Positions 1-8,800 of a DNA stretch of 64,000 nt are shown one piece after another (positions within the stretch are counted from its first letter, which is position 1; each line of letters opens with the position of its first letter). The stretch is from Sphingobium sp. D43FB. Lineage in GTDB: Bacteria; Pseudomonadota; Alphaproteobacteria; Sphingomonadales; Sphingomonadaceae. The position numbers and the translations under genes were made by a program. Below the pieces are notes generated by a model. That model had not been told where the DNA came from. It worked only from the letters and a program-made list of their open reading frames with translations, and did not search any database. Where the stretch lies: assembly GCF_002312805.1 (NCBI RefSeq), contig NZ_NMUA01000009.1, positions 62,001 through 126,000 on the forward strand. Direction: 5' to 3'.

Positions 1-1375
1 ATTGCGGCGATGTGCCGCCAGCGAGGTCCGGCTGGCCCGACAGCGGCGTGGTCGCCACGCCATCGGTCGTGACGCCCATCTTGGCGAGCGTCCCTTCAAA
101 GCTCGGCAAAATGCCGAACACGCCGATTGATCCGGTAATGGTATCCGGCTCGGCAAAGATCATGTCGGCCGGGGTCGACACCCAATAGCCGCCACTGGCC
201 GCGACATTGCCCATCGACACGACAATAGGCAGTCCGTCCGCCTTGGCGGTCATGATGGCGCTGCGGATCTTTTCCGAAGCCATGACCGAGCCCCCTGGCG
301 AATCGACCCGCACGACCAGCGCCTTCAAATCCTTCTCTTGAAGCGCCGTCAGCAACAGGTCGGAGATGGTATCCCCCGCCGCCGTGCCGGGACCAGCCTC
401 GCCATCGACGATATTGCCCGCGACCGTCAGCACGCCGATCTGCCCGTCATTGGCGGGCTTGCGCGCTTTCACATAAGCGGCCAGGTCGATCTTCGCGAAA
501 CCGCCCGCCTTGGCATCCGAAGGCTCGCCCGCAATTTCTGCCACGCGCGCGCCAAAAGCGGTGGCGTCGCCCAACTTGTCGACCAGCCCCGACGACAGCG
601 CAGCCTTGGCCATATTGCCCCCTGCGGCGCGGGCCGCCGCGACCGGGTCGGCCGCATAGGCCGCGATCTGCGCCTTGGGCCGTGCCTTGGCGATATCATC
701 CTGCCAGTTGCGCCACAACACATCCGCCAATGCCTGATTGGCCTGCTTGGCTTCGGGCGACTGGTCGGTGCGGATATAGGGTTCGACGAAGCTCTTATAG
801 GTGCCGACGCGATAGACATGGGCGTTGACGCCCAGCTTGTCGATCAGCCCCTTATAATAGAGGTTCGATCCGCCCCGTCCCATGATCGCAACGCCGCCCA
901 GCGGATCGCTCCACGCTTCACTCGCATGGGCGGCAAGCTGATAGCTGTCATCGGTATAGAGGGTGGCATAGGCCAGCACCGGCTTCTTGGCGGCGCGTAA
1001 GGCATCCAGCGCCTCGCCGACGCGGGCGATGGCGACCTGACCCCCGCCCATGAAGCCATCCAGGTCCAGCACCACCGCCTTGACCTTATCATCCGTCTTG
1101 GCCGCTTCCAGCGCGGTGACGATGTCCGACAGGCGATATTCCTTCATGTCGGGACCGGAACCGGACAGCAGCGAGAAGGGATCGACCTCAGCGGGTTGCT
1201 CGACGATCGTGCCATCCAGGTCGAGCAACAGCGCGCCTGCGCTGACGCTGGCGGCGGGCTTGGGCGAGAAGGAGAGGGCGGCATAAAGCGCGCCGAAGAA
1301 CAGCAGCAGGAACAGCAGCACCAGCCCGTCCTTGATCGCCACCAATATGCGCCACGCGCCCTTCACAAATGCCAA
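1..1375 (-). CDS. sppA: Signal peptide peptidase SppA (protease IV), 3' end cut by window edge
   Basis: Membrane-anchored serine protease that degrades leftover signal peptides after secretion. The readable ~458 residues start with a hydrophobic anchor (about residues 15-36). They carry both catalytic motifs of the family: GTYKS with the general-base Lys near residue 193, and AASGGYW with the nucleophile Ser near residue 393. The DSPGGSV motif is also present. The start is a TTG at 1375: AGAAGGA lies 8 bases upstream on the minus strand, and the resulting N-terminus (MAFVKGAWRILV) looks like that of sphingomonad SppA proteins. A GTG three codons further in is the alternative. The gene runs off position 1, so the C-terminal part is missing here; this is a window cut, not a broken gene. 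Family assignment is firm. Confidence 0.95.
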   Translation of the reverse strand, partial: MAFVKGAWRILVAIKDGLVLLFLLLFFGALYAALSFSPKPAASVSAGALLLDLDGTIVEQPAEVDPFSLLSGSGPDMKEYRLSDIVTALEAAKTDDKVKAVVLDLDGFMGGGQVAIARVGEALDALRAAKKPVLAYATLYTDDSYQLAAHASEAWSDPLGGVAIMGRGGSNLYYKGLIDKLGVNAHVYRVGTYKSFVEPYIRTDQSPEAKQANQALADVLWRNWQDDIAKARPKAQIAAYAADPVAAARAAGGNMAKAALSSGLVDKLGDATAFGARVAEIAGEPSDAKAGGFAKIDLAAYVKARKPANDGQIGVLTVAGNIVDGEAGPGTAAGDTISDLLLTALQEKDLKALVVRVDSPGGSVMASEKIRSAIMTAKADGLPIVVSMGNVAASGGYWVSTPADMIFAEPDTITGSIGVFGILPSFEGTLAKMGVTTDGVATTPLSGQPDLAGGTSPQ

Positions 1376-1517
1376 ATGCCGGTTCCTTCTGCCCTGTGCG
1401 CCATGGCTACCCCATCGCCCGATCGACTGCAATGGGGGCGCGATGCGGGCGGCTGCAACCTTGCGCCCCCGATTTTGGTTGCTATGGGGATCGTTGCATA
1501 ATCGCGGCCTACCTTTC

Positions 1518-1596
1518 CCCGTTCGCCCTGAGCCTGTCGAAGGGCCGTACTTCTTGAAGAGAAGGACAAGGCTTCGACAAGCTCAGCCCGAACGGG
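1518..1596. repeat. Palindromic intergenic repeat, family A
   Basis: Two facing arms, CGTTCGCCCTGAGCCTGTCG near 1520 and CTTCGACAAGCTCAG near 1572, enclose about 25 bases. The same arms recur at 4633, 5742, 48011 and 56630. It lies in the 295-base gap between the divergent sppA and gpmA; no gene is visible in this gap. The arms could fold into a long hairpin in RNA. Confidence 0.85.
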
Positions 1597-1670
1597 TGTG
1601 GGGGTGGCGATTTATGCGATAATCCCGTCATGGGACTTACATGTTCGCTCTTGTGCAGGAGACGCGCCCT

Positions 1671-2357
1671 ATGCCTACTCTCGTCCTTATCCGCCACGGC
1701 CAGTCGTCGTGGAACCTGGAAAACCGCTTCACCGGCTGGTGGGACGTCGATGTGACCGAAAAGGGCGTGGGCGAAGCGCGCGCCGCGGGTCAGTTGATGA
1801 AGGAGAAGGGGCTGGATTTCGACCAATGCTACACCTCGCTCCAAACCCGCGCGATCAAGACGCTCAATCTGGCGCTGGAGGAAATGGGGCGGCTGTGGCT
1901 GCCGGTCGAAAAGGACTGGCGCTTGAATGAGCGCCATTATGGCGGCCTCACCGGCCTCAACAAGGCGGAGACGGCGGCCAAGCATGGTGATGATCAGGTC
2001 AAGATCTGGCGCCGCAGCTTCGACATTCCGCCGCCAGCGCTGGAAGCAGGCAGCGAATTCGACCTGAGCCAGGACCGCCGCTATGCGGGCATCGCCATCC
2101 CCGCGACCGAAAGCCTCAAGGACACGATCGCCCGCGTCCTGCCCTATTGGGAAGCGACGATCGCCCCCGACCTCAAGGCCGGCAAGCGCGTGCTGATCTC
2201 CGCCCATGGCAATTCGCTGCGCGCCTTGGTGAAGCACCTCTCCAACATCCCCGATGACGAAATCACCCATCTGGAAATCCCGACCGGCCAGCCCATCGTC
2301 TACGAACTGGCCGACGACCTGAGCGCCATCGACCGCTATTATCTCTCGGAACGGTGA
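1671..2357 (+). CDS. gpmA: 2,3-bisphosphoglycerate-dependent phosphoglycerate mutase
   Basis: Interconverts 3- and 2-phosphoglycerate in glycolysis and gluconeogenesis in the cytoplasm. At 228 residues it has the usual length of the family. The phosphohistidine motif RHG is at residues 8-10, the acid/base Glu is in ERHYGGL (about residue 87), and the second catalytic His is in SAHGNSL near residue 180. I chose the ATG at 1671 because AGGAG precedes it and because the protein then begins directly with [10 protein letters not shown]; an in-frame ATG at 1641 would add ten unsupported residues. A palindromic repeat lies on each side, so it is probably transcribed alone. Confidence 0.97.
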   Translation: MPTLVLIRHGQSSWNLENRFTGWWDVDVTEKGVGEARAAGQLMKEKGLDFDQCYTSLQTRAIKTLNLALEEMGRLWLPVEKDWRLNERHYGGLTGLNKAETAAKHGDDQVKIWRRSFDIPPPALEAGSEFDLSQDRRYAGIAIPATESLKDTIARVLPYWEATIAPDLKAGKRVLISAHGNSLRALVKHLSNIPDDEITHLEIPTGQPIVYELADDLSAIDRYYLSER

Positions 2358-2368
2358 CTTTTCTCCAT

Positions 2369-2480
2369 CCTCCCCTGGCAGGGGAGGTGGCTGCGCGCAG
2401 CGCAGACGGAGGGGTGTCACGCTCTCGATAGGGTGACACCCCTCCACCACTTCGTGGTTCCCCTCCCCTACCAGGGGAGG
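2369..2480. repeat. Nested palindromic repeat, family C, between gpmA and purE
   Basis: Outer arms CCTCCCCTGGCAGGGGAGG (2369-2387) and CCCTCCCCTACCAGGGGAGG (2461-2480) are each palindromic. Inner arms GGAGGGGTGTCAC (2408-2420) and GTGACACCCCTCC (2433-2445) form a 13-base perfect stem. This type of element is unrelated to the CTTCGACAAGCTCAG repeats elsewhere in the window. It may act as a transcription barrier after gpmA. Confidence 0.85.
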
Positions 2481-2573
2481 ATTTGCGGTTTGATCAACGT
2501 CTCGACTGCCGCTAAGGGCCTTTGCTTTCCGGGCGGCACCGTAACGGCCGCGCCATGAGGGGAATGCACGGGC

Positions 2574-3062
2574 ATGAGCGGGGCAATCGAGGTCGGCATC
2601 ATCATGGGCTCGCGGTCCGACTGGGACACGATGCGCCACGCCGCCGACACGCTCGCCGCGCTCGGCGTCACCCATGAATGCAAGGTCGTGTCGGCGCACC
2701 GCACCCCCCAACGCCTCTATGATTACGCCACCAGCGCAGTCGGCCGTGGCCTGAAAGTCATCATCGCGGGCGCGGGTGGCGCGGCGCATCTGCCGGGCAT
2801 GTGCGCGTCGATGACGCGGCTGCCGGTGCTGGGCGTACCGGTCGAATCGAAAGCCTTGAAGGGCATGGATTCGCTGCTCTCGATCGTCCAGATGCCGGGC
2901 GGCATCCCCGTGGCGACGCTGGCCATCGGCAAACCCGGCGCGATCAATGCGGGGCTGCTCGCCGCCGCCATCCTCGCCACCAACGATCCGGCCCTCGCCG
3001 ACCGGCTCGACGCCTGGCGCACCAAGCAGACCGACGCGGTCGCCGAAACGGTCGAGGACTGA
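2574..3062 (+). CDS. purE: N5-carboxyaminoimidazole ribonucleotide mutase, PurE class I
   Basis: Moves the carboxyl group of N5-CAIR to give CAIR in purine synthesis. The 162-residue protein carries the PurE signatures GSRSDWDTM (substrate phosphate binding), [13 protein letters not shown] (catalytic His) and [11 protein letters not shown]. The ATG at 2574 is the first Met in frame before the conserved core. The next gene, purK, makes the substrate and starts 8 bases after the stop, so the two are cotranscribed; folA then overlaps purK. Confidence 0.97.
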   Translation: MSGAIEVGIIMGSRSDWDTMRHAADTLAALGVTHECKVVSAHRTPQRLYDYATSAVGRGLKVIIAGAGGAAHLPGMCASMTRLPVLGVPVESKALKGMDSLLSIVQMPGGIPVATLAIGKPGAINAGLLAAAILATNDPALADRLDAWRTKQTDAVAETVED

Positions 3063-3070
3063 TCACGCCC

Positions 3071-4141
3071 ATGACGACCATCGCGCCCGGTTCGACCATC
3101 GGTATCCTCGGCGGCGGCCAGCTCGGCCGGATGATCGCCATCGCCGCCGCGCAGCTTGGCTATCGCACCCATATCTTCGCGCCGGAAGAGAGCGGCCCCG
3201 CCGCCGACGTGTCGCCGCGCTGGACGCGGGGCGCGTATGACGATCCCCACGCGCTCGCGGCCTTTGCCGATAGCGTCGATGTCGTCACTTATGAATTCGA
3301 GAATATCGCCCCCTCGGCGGTCGAAACACTGGCGGGCCATGGCCTCGTCCGCCCCGGCGCGCAGGCGCTGCGCGTGGCGCAGGACCGGCTCGCCGAAAAG
3401 CGCTTCGTCTGCGACCTCGGCGGGCTGACGGCACCCTTCGCGCCGGTCGACAGCCTGGACGATCTGGAAGCGGCGATCGCGACGATCGGCAGCCGCGCGA
3501 TCCTGAAAACCAACCGCATGGGCTATGACGGCAAGGGCCAGGCGCGCCTGAACGAGCCGGGCGACGCGGTCGGCGCCTGGAACGCGATCGATCGCCAAAG
3601 CGCGATCCTCGAAGGCTTCGTGACCTTTGCGGAGGAATTTTCGGTCATATTGGTGCGCGGCGTCGATGGCGAAGTCCGCTTCTGGGACAGTTCGGCCAAT
3701 GTCCATGTCGACGGCATTCTCGACACGTCGATCGCGCCCGCCGGGCCGCTGATCGAGGGGCAGGTGCCCGCCGCTCGCGCCCTGGCGCGCCAGATCGCCG
3801 ATGCGCTCGACTATGTCGGCGTGCTGACCTGCGAATTTTTCGCCAGCGCCGACGGCCCGGTCTTCAATGAAATGGCCCCGCGCGTCCATAATAGCGGCCA
3901 CGGCACGATCGAGGGCGCTCTGACCAGCCAGTTCGAAAATCACGTCCGCGCGATTTGCGGCCTGCCCCTGGGCGATACCGCGCTCGCCGCGCGCCGCGTG
4001 GAGATGCGCAACCTGATCGGCGACGCCGCGCATGACTGGTCCGCGATCCTGTCCGACCCGGCCAACCATCTGCACCTCTATGGCAAGGACGACGCGCGGC
4101 CGGGTCGCAAGATGGGCCATGTGACGCGGCTGACGCTGTGA
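3071..4141 (+). CDS. purK: N5-carboxyaminoimidazole ribonucleotide synthase
   Basis: ATP-grasp ligase that carboxylates aminoimidazole ribonucleotide with bicarbonate and ATP to give N5-CAIR, the substrate of the upstream PurE. The 356-residue product starts with a nucleotide-binding-like segment GILGGGQLGRM. It continues with the ATP-grasp core, including KTNRMGYDGKGQ, and the metal-binding motif FNEMAPRVHNSGH near the C-terminus. The ATG at 3071 is preferred over earlier in-frame codons because family similarity begins at MTTIAPGSTIGILGG. Its stop overlaps the folA start in a GTGA junction, so translation is probably coupled. Confidence 0.97.
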   Translation: MTTIAPGSTIGILGGGQLGRMIAIAAAQLGYRTHIFAPEESGPAADVSPRWTRGAYDDPHALAAFADSVDVVTYEFENIAPSAVETLAGHGLVRPGAQALRVAQDRLAEKRFVCDLGGLTAPFAPVDSLDDLEAAIATIGSRAILKTNRMGYDGKGQARLNEPGDAVGAWNAIDRQSAILEGFVTFAEEFSVILVRGVDGEVRFWDSSANVHVDGILDTSIAPAGPLIEGQVPAARALARQIADALDYVGVLTCEFFASADGPVFNEMAPRVHNSGHGTIEGALTSQFENHVRAICGLPLGDTALAARRVEMRNLIGDAAHDWSAILSDPANHLHLYGKDDARPGRKMGHVTRLTL

Positions 4142-4629
4142 CCGACATCATCCTCATCCTCGCCCGTGCTGACAATGGCGTCATCGGCCGGGATGGCGAT
4201 CTGCCCTGGCGACTGCCCGCCGACCTCAAGCGTTTCAAGGCGTTGACGCTCGGCCATCCGATGATCATGGGGCGCAAGACGTTCGACAGCCTGCCGGGCC
4301 TGTTGCCGGGCCGCCGCCACATCGTCCTGACGCGCGACCGGGCGTGGGCCGGGGTAGGGGCTGACGTTGCGCATGATGTGGAGGGTGCGCTGGCGCTGGC
4401 CGATGCGCCCACCGTCATGGTCATCGGTGGCGCGGAAATCTCCCGCCTGTTCCTGCCACTCGCGCACCGGATCGAACTGACCGAAGTCCATCTGGAGGCC
4501 CAAGGCGACGCCAGCATCGCCTATCCCGACCCGGCCGACTGGAGGGAAGTCGCGCGCGACGACCATCCCGCGCTCGACGGCCGCCCCGCGCACAGTTTCG
4601 TGACGCTGGTGAAAAATAGCGGACCGTGA
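4138..4629 (+). CDS. folA: Dihydrofolate reductase
   Basis: Reduces dihydrofolate to tetrahydrofolate with NADPH. The 163-residue protein has the family landmarks in order: ILARADNGVIGRDGDLPW (substrate and Met20-loop region), the carboxylate in DLKRFK, GRKTFDSLP (NADPH binding) and VIGGAEI. It starts with GTG at 4138 inside the purK stop codon (4-base overlap), so it is translated from the purine mRNA. The purEK-folA order puts C1-carrier supply next to purine synthesis. Confidence 0.96.
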   Translation: MTDIILILARADNGVIGRDGDLPWRLPADLKRFKALTLGHPMIMGRKTFDSLPGLLPGRRHIVLTRDRAWAGVGADVAHDVEGALALADAPTVMVIGGAEISRLFLPLAHRIELTEVHLEAQGDASIAYPDPADWREVARDDHPALDGRPAHSFVTLVKNSGP

Positions 4630-4632
4630 AAA

Positions 4633-4711
4633 TCCGTTCGGGCTGAGCCTGTCGAAGCCTTCGACCGAGCGCAGCGAGGTCCAAGACCCATCGCCAGGCA
4701 CAGGGTGAACG
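4633..4711. repeat. Palindromic repeat, family A, between folA and ribF
   Basis: Begins with CCGTTCGGGCTGAGCCTGTC and a GAAGCCTTCGAC turn, and ends near GGTGAACGG. It matches the left arm of the element at 1518; the right half is degenerate. It fills most of the folA-ribF gap, so in-frame codons upstream of the ribF start at 4768 should not be read as protein. Confidence 0.7.
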
Positions 4712-4767
4712 GAGCGCCAGTGCATCGCCAATTGCCACACCCATCCCACCTCCCTATAGGCCGCGCC

Positions 4768-5724
4768 ATGGAGCGGCTGACAAGCAGCGCCCCGGTTCCG
4801 GCGCATCTGCGCGGGGCCGTCATGGCGCTGGGCAATTTCGATGGATTTCATGCCGGGCATCAGGCCGTGGTCGGCCACGCCGTCGTGCGCGCGCGGGCGG
4901 AGGGGCGGCCCGTCATCGTCGCGACCTTCGATCCGCACCCGATGCGCCTGTTCCGGCCCGACACACCGCATTTCCGCCTGACCACGCTGGACCAGCGGCA
5001 GGCCTTGTTCGCCGCAGCCGGGGCCGACGCGATGCTGGTCTTCGCCTTCACGCCGGAGCTTGCCGCGCTCGACCCGCAGGCCTTCGTCCGCCTTCTGGCT
5101 GAGGATATGGGCGTGGCGGGCGTGGTCACCGGACAGGATTTCACCTTCGGCAAAGGCCGTGCCGGATCGGTCGCGGTGCTGGCAGAACTCGGTGCAGCAG
5201 CGGGCCTATGGACGCAGGCGGTCGCCCCGGTCGCCGACGCCAGCGGCGACATCATCTCCTCCACCCGCATCCGCACCGCGTTGCAGGCGGGGGATTGCGC
5301 CACCGCCACCCGGCTGCTGACCCGGCCCTTCACCATCGAAGGCGTGGTGCAGCACGGCGACAAGCTCGGCCGCACCATCGGCTTCCCCACCGCCAATGTC
5401 GACATGGGTGATTATCTGCGCCCGGCCTATGGCATCTACGCGGTGCGCGGGCTGCTGCCGGACGGCCGGATTTTGGACGGCGCGGCGAACCTTGGCATTC
5501 GGCCTATGTTCGACCCACCAAAATTGCTGCTGGAACCGCATTTCTTCGATTTCGCCGAAAATCTCTATGACCAGCGGATCGCGGTGCAACTGATCGCCTA
5601 TCTTCATGCCGAACGCGCCTATGACGGGCTGGACGCGCTGATGAACGGCATTGCCCAGGACTGCGTCGATGCACGGCAAATCCTTGCGGGCCAAAACCTT
5701 GCGGGAACGCCCCACCTCGCCTAA
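4768..5724 (+). CDS. ribF: Bifunctional riboflavin kinase / FAD synthetase
   Basis: Phosphorylates riboflavin to FMN and adenylylates FMN to FAD. The 318-residue protein has the N-terminal FAD synthetase nucleotidyltransferase domain (GNFDGFHAGHQ, with a HIGH-like site; SSTRIRTAL at its end). The C-terminal riboflavin kinase domain follows, with GRTIGFPTANVD. I set the start at the ATG at 4768 (MERLTSSAPV); the open frame continues upstream only into the palindromic repeat. In many bacteria ribF lies just before ileS and lspA, and the same order is seen here. Confidence 0.96.
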   Translation: MERLTSSAPVPAHLRGAVMALGNFDGFHAGHQAVVGHAVVRARAEGRPVIVATFDPHPMRLFRPDTPHFRLTTLDQRQALFAAAGADAMLVFAFTPELAALDPQAFVRLLAEDMGVAGVVTGQDFTFGKGRAGSVAVLAELGAAAGLWTQAVAPVADASGDIISSTRIRTALQAGDCATATRLLTRPFTIEGVVQHGDKLGRTIGFPTANVDMGDYLRPAYGIYAVRGLLPDGRILDGAANLGIRPMFDPPKLLLEPHFFDFAENLYDQRIAVQLIAYLHAERAYDGLDALMNGIAQDCVDARQILAGQNLAGTPHLA

Positions 5725-5741
5725 TGCGGCGCTCACATCAA

Positions 5742-5846
5742 CCGTTCGTGCTGAGTAGGGACTGAGCTTGTCGAAGGCCCGTATCGAAGCATCAATCCTT
5801 CGATACGCCATTTCGACTTCGCTCAATGGCTACTCAGGACGAACGG
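5742..5846. repeat. Composite palindromic repeat, family A long form, between ribF and ileS
   Basis: About 105 bases bounded by CCGTTCG and CGAACGG. Internal blocks read CTGAGCTTGTCGAAG, CCCGTATCGAAG, CCTTCGATACGCCATTTCGA and TGGCTACTCAGGACGAACGG. The element at 56630-56745 has the same blocks in the same order. The end of the element stays open into ileS, so a naive start at 5826 would translate repeat sequence. Confidence 0.88.
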
Positions 5847-5870
5847 AGTAATTTCATTGCCGGACCCATT

Positions 5871-8800
5871 ATGACCGACGCACCCGACTATAAGTCCACC
5901 GTATTCCTGCCGCAGACCGACTTCCCGATGAAGGCGGGCCTCGCGCAAAAGGAACCGGCGATCGCCGCGCACTGGGAGGCGATGGACCTCTATGGCAAGC
6001 TGCGCGAAAAGCGCGCCGGGCGCGAACGCTTCATCCTGCATGACGGCCCGCCCTACGCCAATGGCGACATCCATATGGGCCATGCGATGAACAAGGTGTT
6101 GAAAGACATCATCGTCCGCAGCCAGTCGCTGCTCGGCAAGGATGCGCCCTATGTGCCCGGCTGGGACTGTCACGGCCTGCCGATCGAATGGAAGATCGAG
6201 GAAGAATATCGCAAGAAGAAGCTGAACAAGGACGAGGTACCCGCGCAGGAATTCCGCGCCCAATGCCGCGCCTATGCCGACCGTTGGGTGGGCGTGCAAA
6301 AGGAACAGTTCAAGCGTCTGGGGGTGATGGGCGACTGGGCCGATCCGTACCTGACCATGAAATTCGACGCCGAAGCGACCATTGTCGGCGAATTGCTGAA
6401 ATTCGCGGAAAGCGGGCAATTGTACCGCGGCGCCAAGCCCGTGATGTGGTCGCCCGTCGAAAAGACCGCGCTGGCCGAGGCAGAGGTCGAATATGAGGAC
6501 GTCACCTCGACCCAGATCGACGTCGCGTTCGAGATCGTGGAAGCGCCCAACGCGCCCGAACTGGTCGGTGCCTATGCGGTGATCTGGACCACGACGCCTT
6601 GGACGATCCCGGTGAACCAGGCGATCGCCTATGGGGAAGAGATTGAATATCGTCTTGTCGAGTGGGAGGGTAAGAGACTTCTCATCGCCGAATCTTTGGT
6701 GACAGAAGCATGGTATCGGTTGCGCGGCTCCAAGACGGTCAGCACAGTCTCTGATGAAGCTGGCCCATACCTCGAAATCGTTAAGTACAACGAATCTGAT
6801 CCTTTGCCCCTCGGCAACAAAATCAAAGGTACCCAACTCGCCGGAGCCATAGCGCGCCACCCCATGGCCAATTCCCTCCGTCATCCCGGCGAAAGCCGGG
6901 ATCCCGCTTCTTCTTCTGCGCTCACGCCAGAAGGCAGCGGGACCCCGGATCAAGTCCGGGGTGACGACAAAGCGCAACTCGGCTTCTTTGATCGCCCACG
7001 CCCCTTCCTCCCCGCCGACCACGTCACCACCGACGCGGGCACGGGCCTTGTCCATATGTCCCCGGACCATGGCGAGGAGGATTTCATCGGCTGCAAGAAG
7101 CTCGGCATCGATCCCGTCTTTGCGGTCAATGACGCCGGCTTCTACCGCGACGATTGGGAATGGCTGCCGGGCCAGGGCAGCGTCATCAACACCAAGTTCA
7201 ATGGCGTGGACGGCCCCATCTGCGCCGACCTGCGCGCCGCCGGCGCGCTGCTCTCCGCCAGCGACTTCCGCCACAGCTACCCCCATAGCTGGCGGTCGAA
7301 GGCGCGGATCATCTACCGCTGCACCCCGCAATGGTTCATCCCCATGGATAAGCCATCGGGCAACGCCACGCCCGACTATCCGCTCCCGCCGCTGGAGCCG
7401 ATCACCGGCGCGCTGGCGACGGCCCTGCCGACCAACGGCCCGACCCTGCGCGGCGTCGCGCTCGACGCGATCCAGAACACCCGCTGGGTGCCGGAACGCG
7501 CGCGCAACCGCATCAATGCGATGGTCAGCGATCGCCCCGACTGGGTGATCAGCCGCCAACGCGCCTGGGGCGTCCCGATCGCCCTCTATGTCCATCGCAA
7601 GAGCGGCCAGTATCTTGTTGATCCGGCGGTCAATGCGCGCATCATCGACGCTTTCAAGGCGGCCGGTGCCGACGCCTGGTTCGGTGCCGATCATCAGGCG
7701 CTGCTCGGTTCCGATTATGATCTGGCCGACTATGAAGTCGTGACCGACATTCTCGACGTCTGGTTCGACAGCGGCTCGACCCATAGTTTCGTCGTGGAAG
7801 CCCGCTATGGCGAAGGCACTCGCGCCGACCTCTATGTCGAAGGGTCCGATCAGCATCGCGGCTGGTTCCAATCCTCGTTGCTCGAATCGAGCGGCACGCG
7901 CGGCCGCGCACCCTATGACGCGGTTCTGACCCACGGCTTCGCGCTCGACGGCACGGGCAAGAAAATGTCCAAGTCGCTCGGCAATGTGGTCGATCCGCTC
8001 AAGATCATGGCCGAAAGCGGCGCGGATATCTTGCGCGTCTGGGTCGCCAGCACCGATTATTTCGATGATGTCCGCATCGGCAAGGAAGTGCTGGCCGGGT
8101 CGTCTGACGCCTATCGTAAATTGCGCAATACTTTCCGCTACATGCTTGGCGCTCTTGCCGACTATGATGAGGTGAACGAAGCCGTTTCCTACGCCGAAAT
8201 GCCGGAGCTGGAACGCTATATGCTTCACCGGCTGGCGGCGCTGGACGCGGAATTGAAGTCGGTCGTGGACAAGGCGGCGGACAGCGACAATTGGCTCGAA
8301 TTCAGCCGCTACACCCGCGCCTTGTTCGACTTCGCCAATAGCGACCTGTCGGCCTTCTTCTTCGACATCCGCAAGGACTGCCTCTATTGCGACGCGCCGT
8401 CCGACCCCAAGCGGCGCGCCTATCGCACCCTGCTCGACACGCTGTTCCACGCGCTCGTTCGCTATGCTGCGCCGATCATCCCCTTCACCGCCGAGGAAGT
8501 ATGGCAAAGCCGCTTCCCAAGCGACGAAGATAGCGTCCATTTCCTCGAATGGCCGGAGATCGACCATCACTGGATCGACCGCGACCTAGACGACAAGTGG
8601 CGCGAATTGCGCACCCAGCGCGAGCAGGTGAACGAAGCGATCGAGCCGCTGCGCCGCGAAAAGATCGTCCGCTCCAGCCTCGACGCCGACGTCACCATGG
8701 GCGAACTGCTCGCGGTCGGCGATGTCGATTTCGCCGAAGTGGCGATCGTCGCGCGCGTGACCATGGGGCAGGGGGACGGCATCACCGTCCAGCCCAGCAC

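Noticed and set aside
1518..1596. CRISPR-like array made of the recurring palindromes
   Set aside because: Copies are isolated, kilobases apart, without regular spacers, and no cas genes are present.
1509..2789. A 426-residue minus-strand frame over gpmA and purE
   Set aside because: It reads through two palindromic repeats and the antisense of two clear genes.
6600..6970. Frameshifted or pseudogene ileS
   Set aside because: The frame is continuous through the repeat, and all catalytic motifs on both sides are intact.
5823..8570. A 915-residue open frame on the minus strand opposite ileS
   Set aside because: No recognisable motifs and composition typical of antisense frames in high-GC genomes; ileS is unambiguous.
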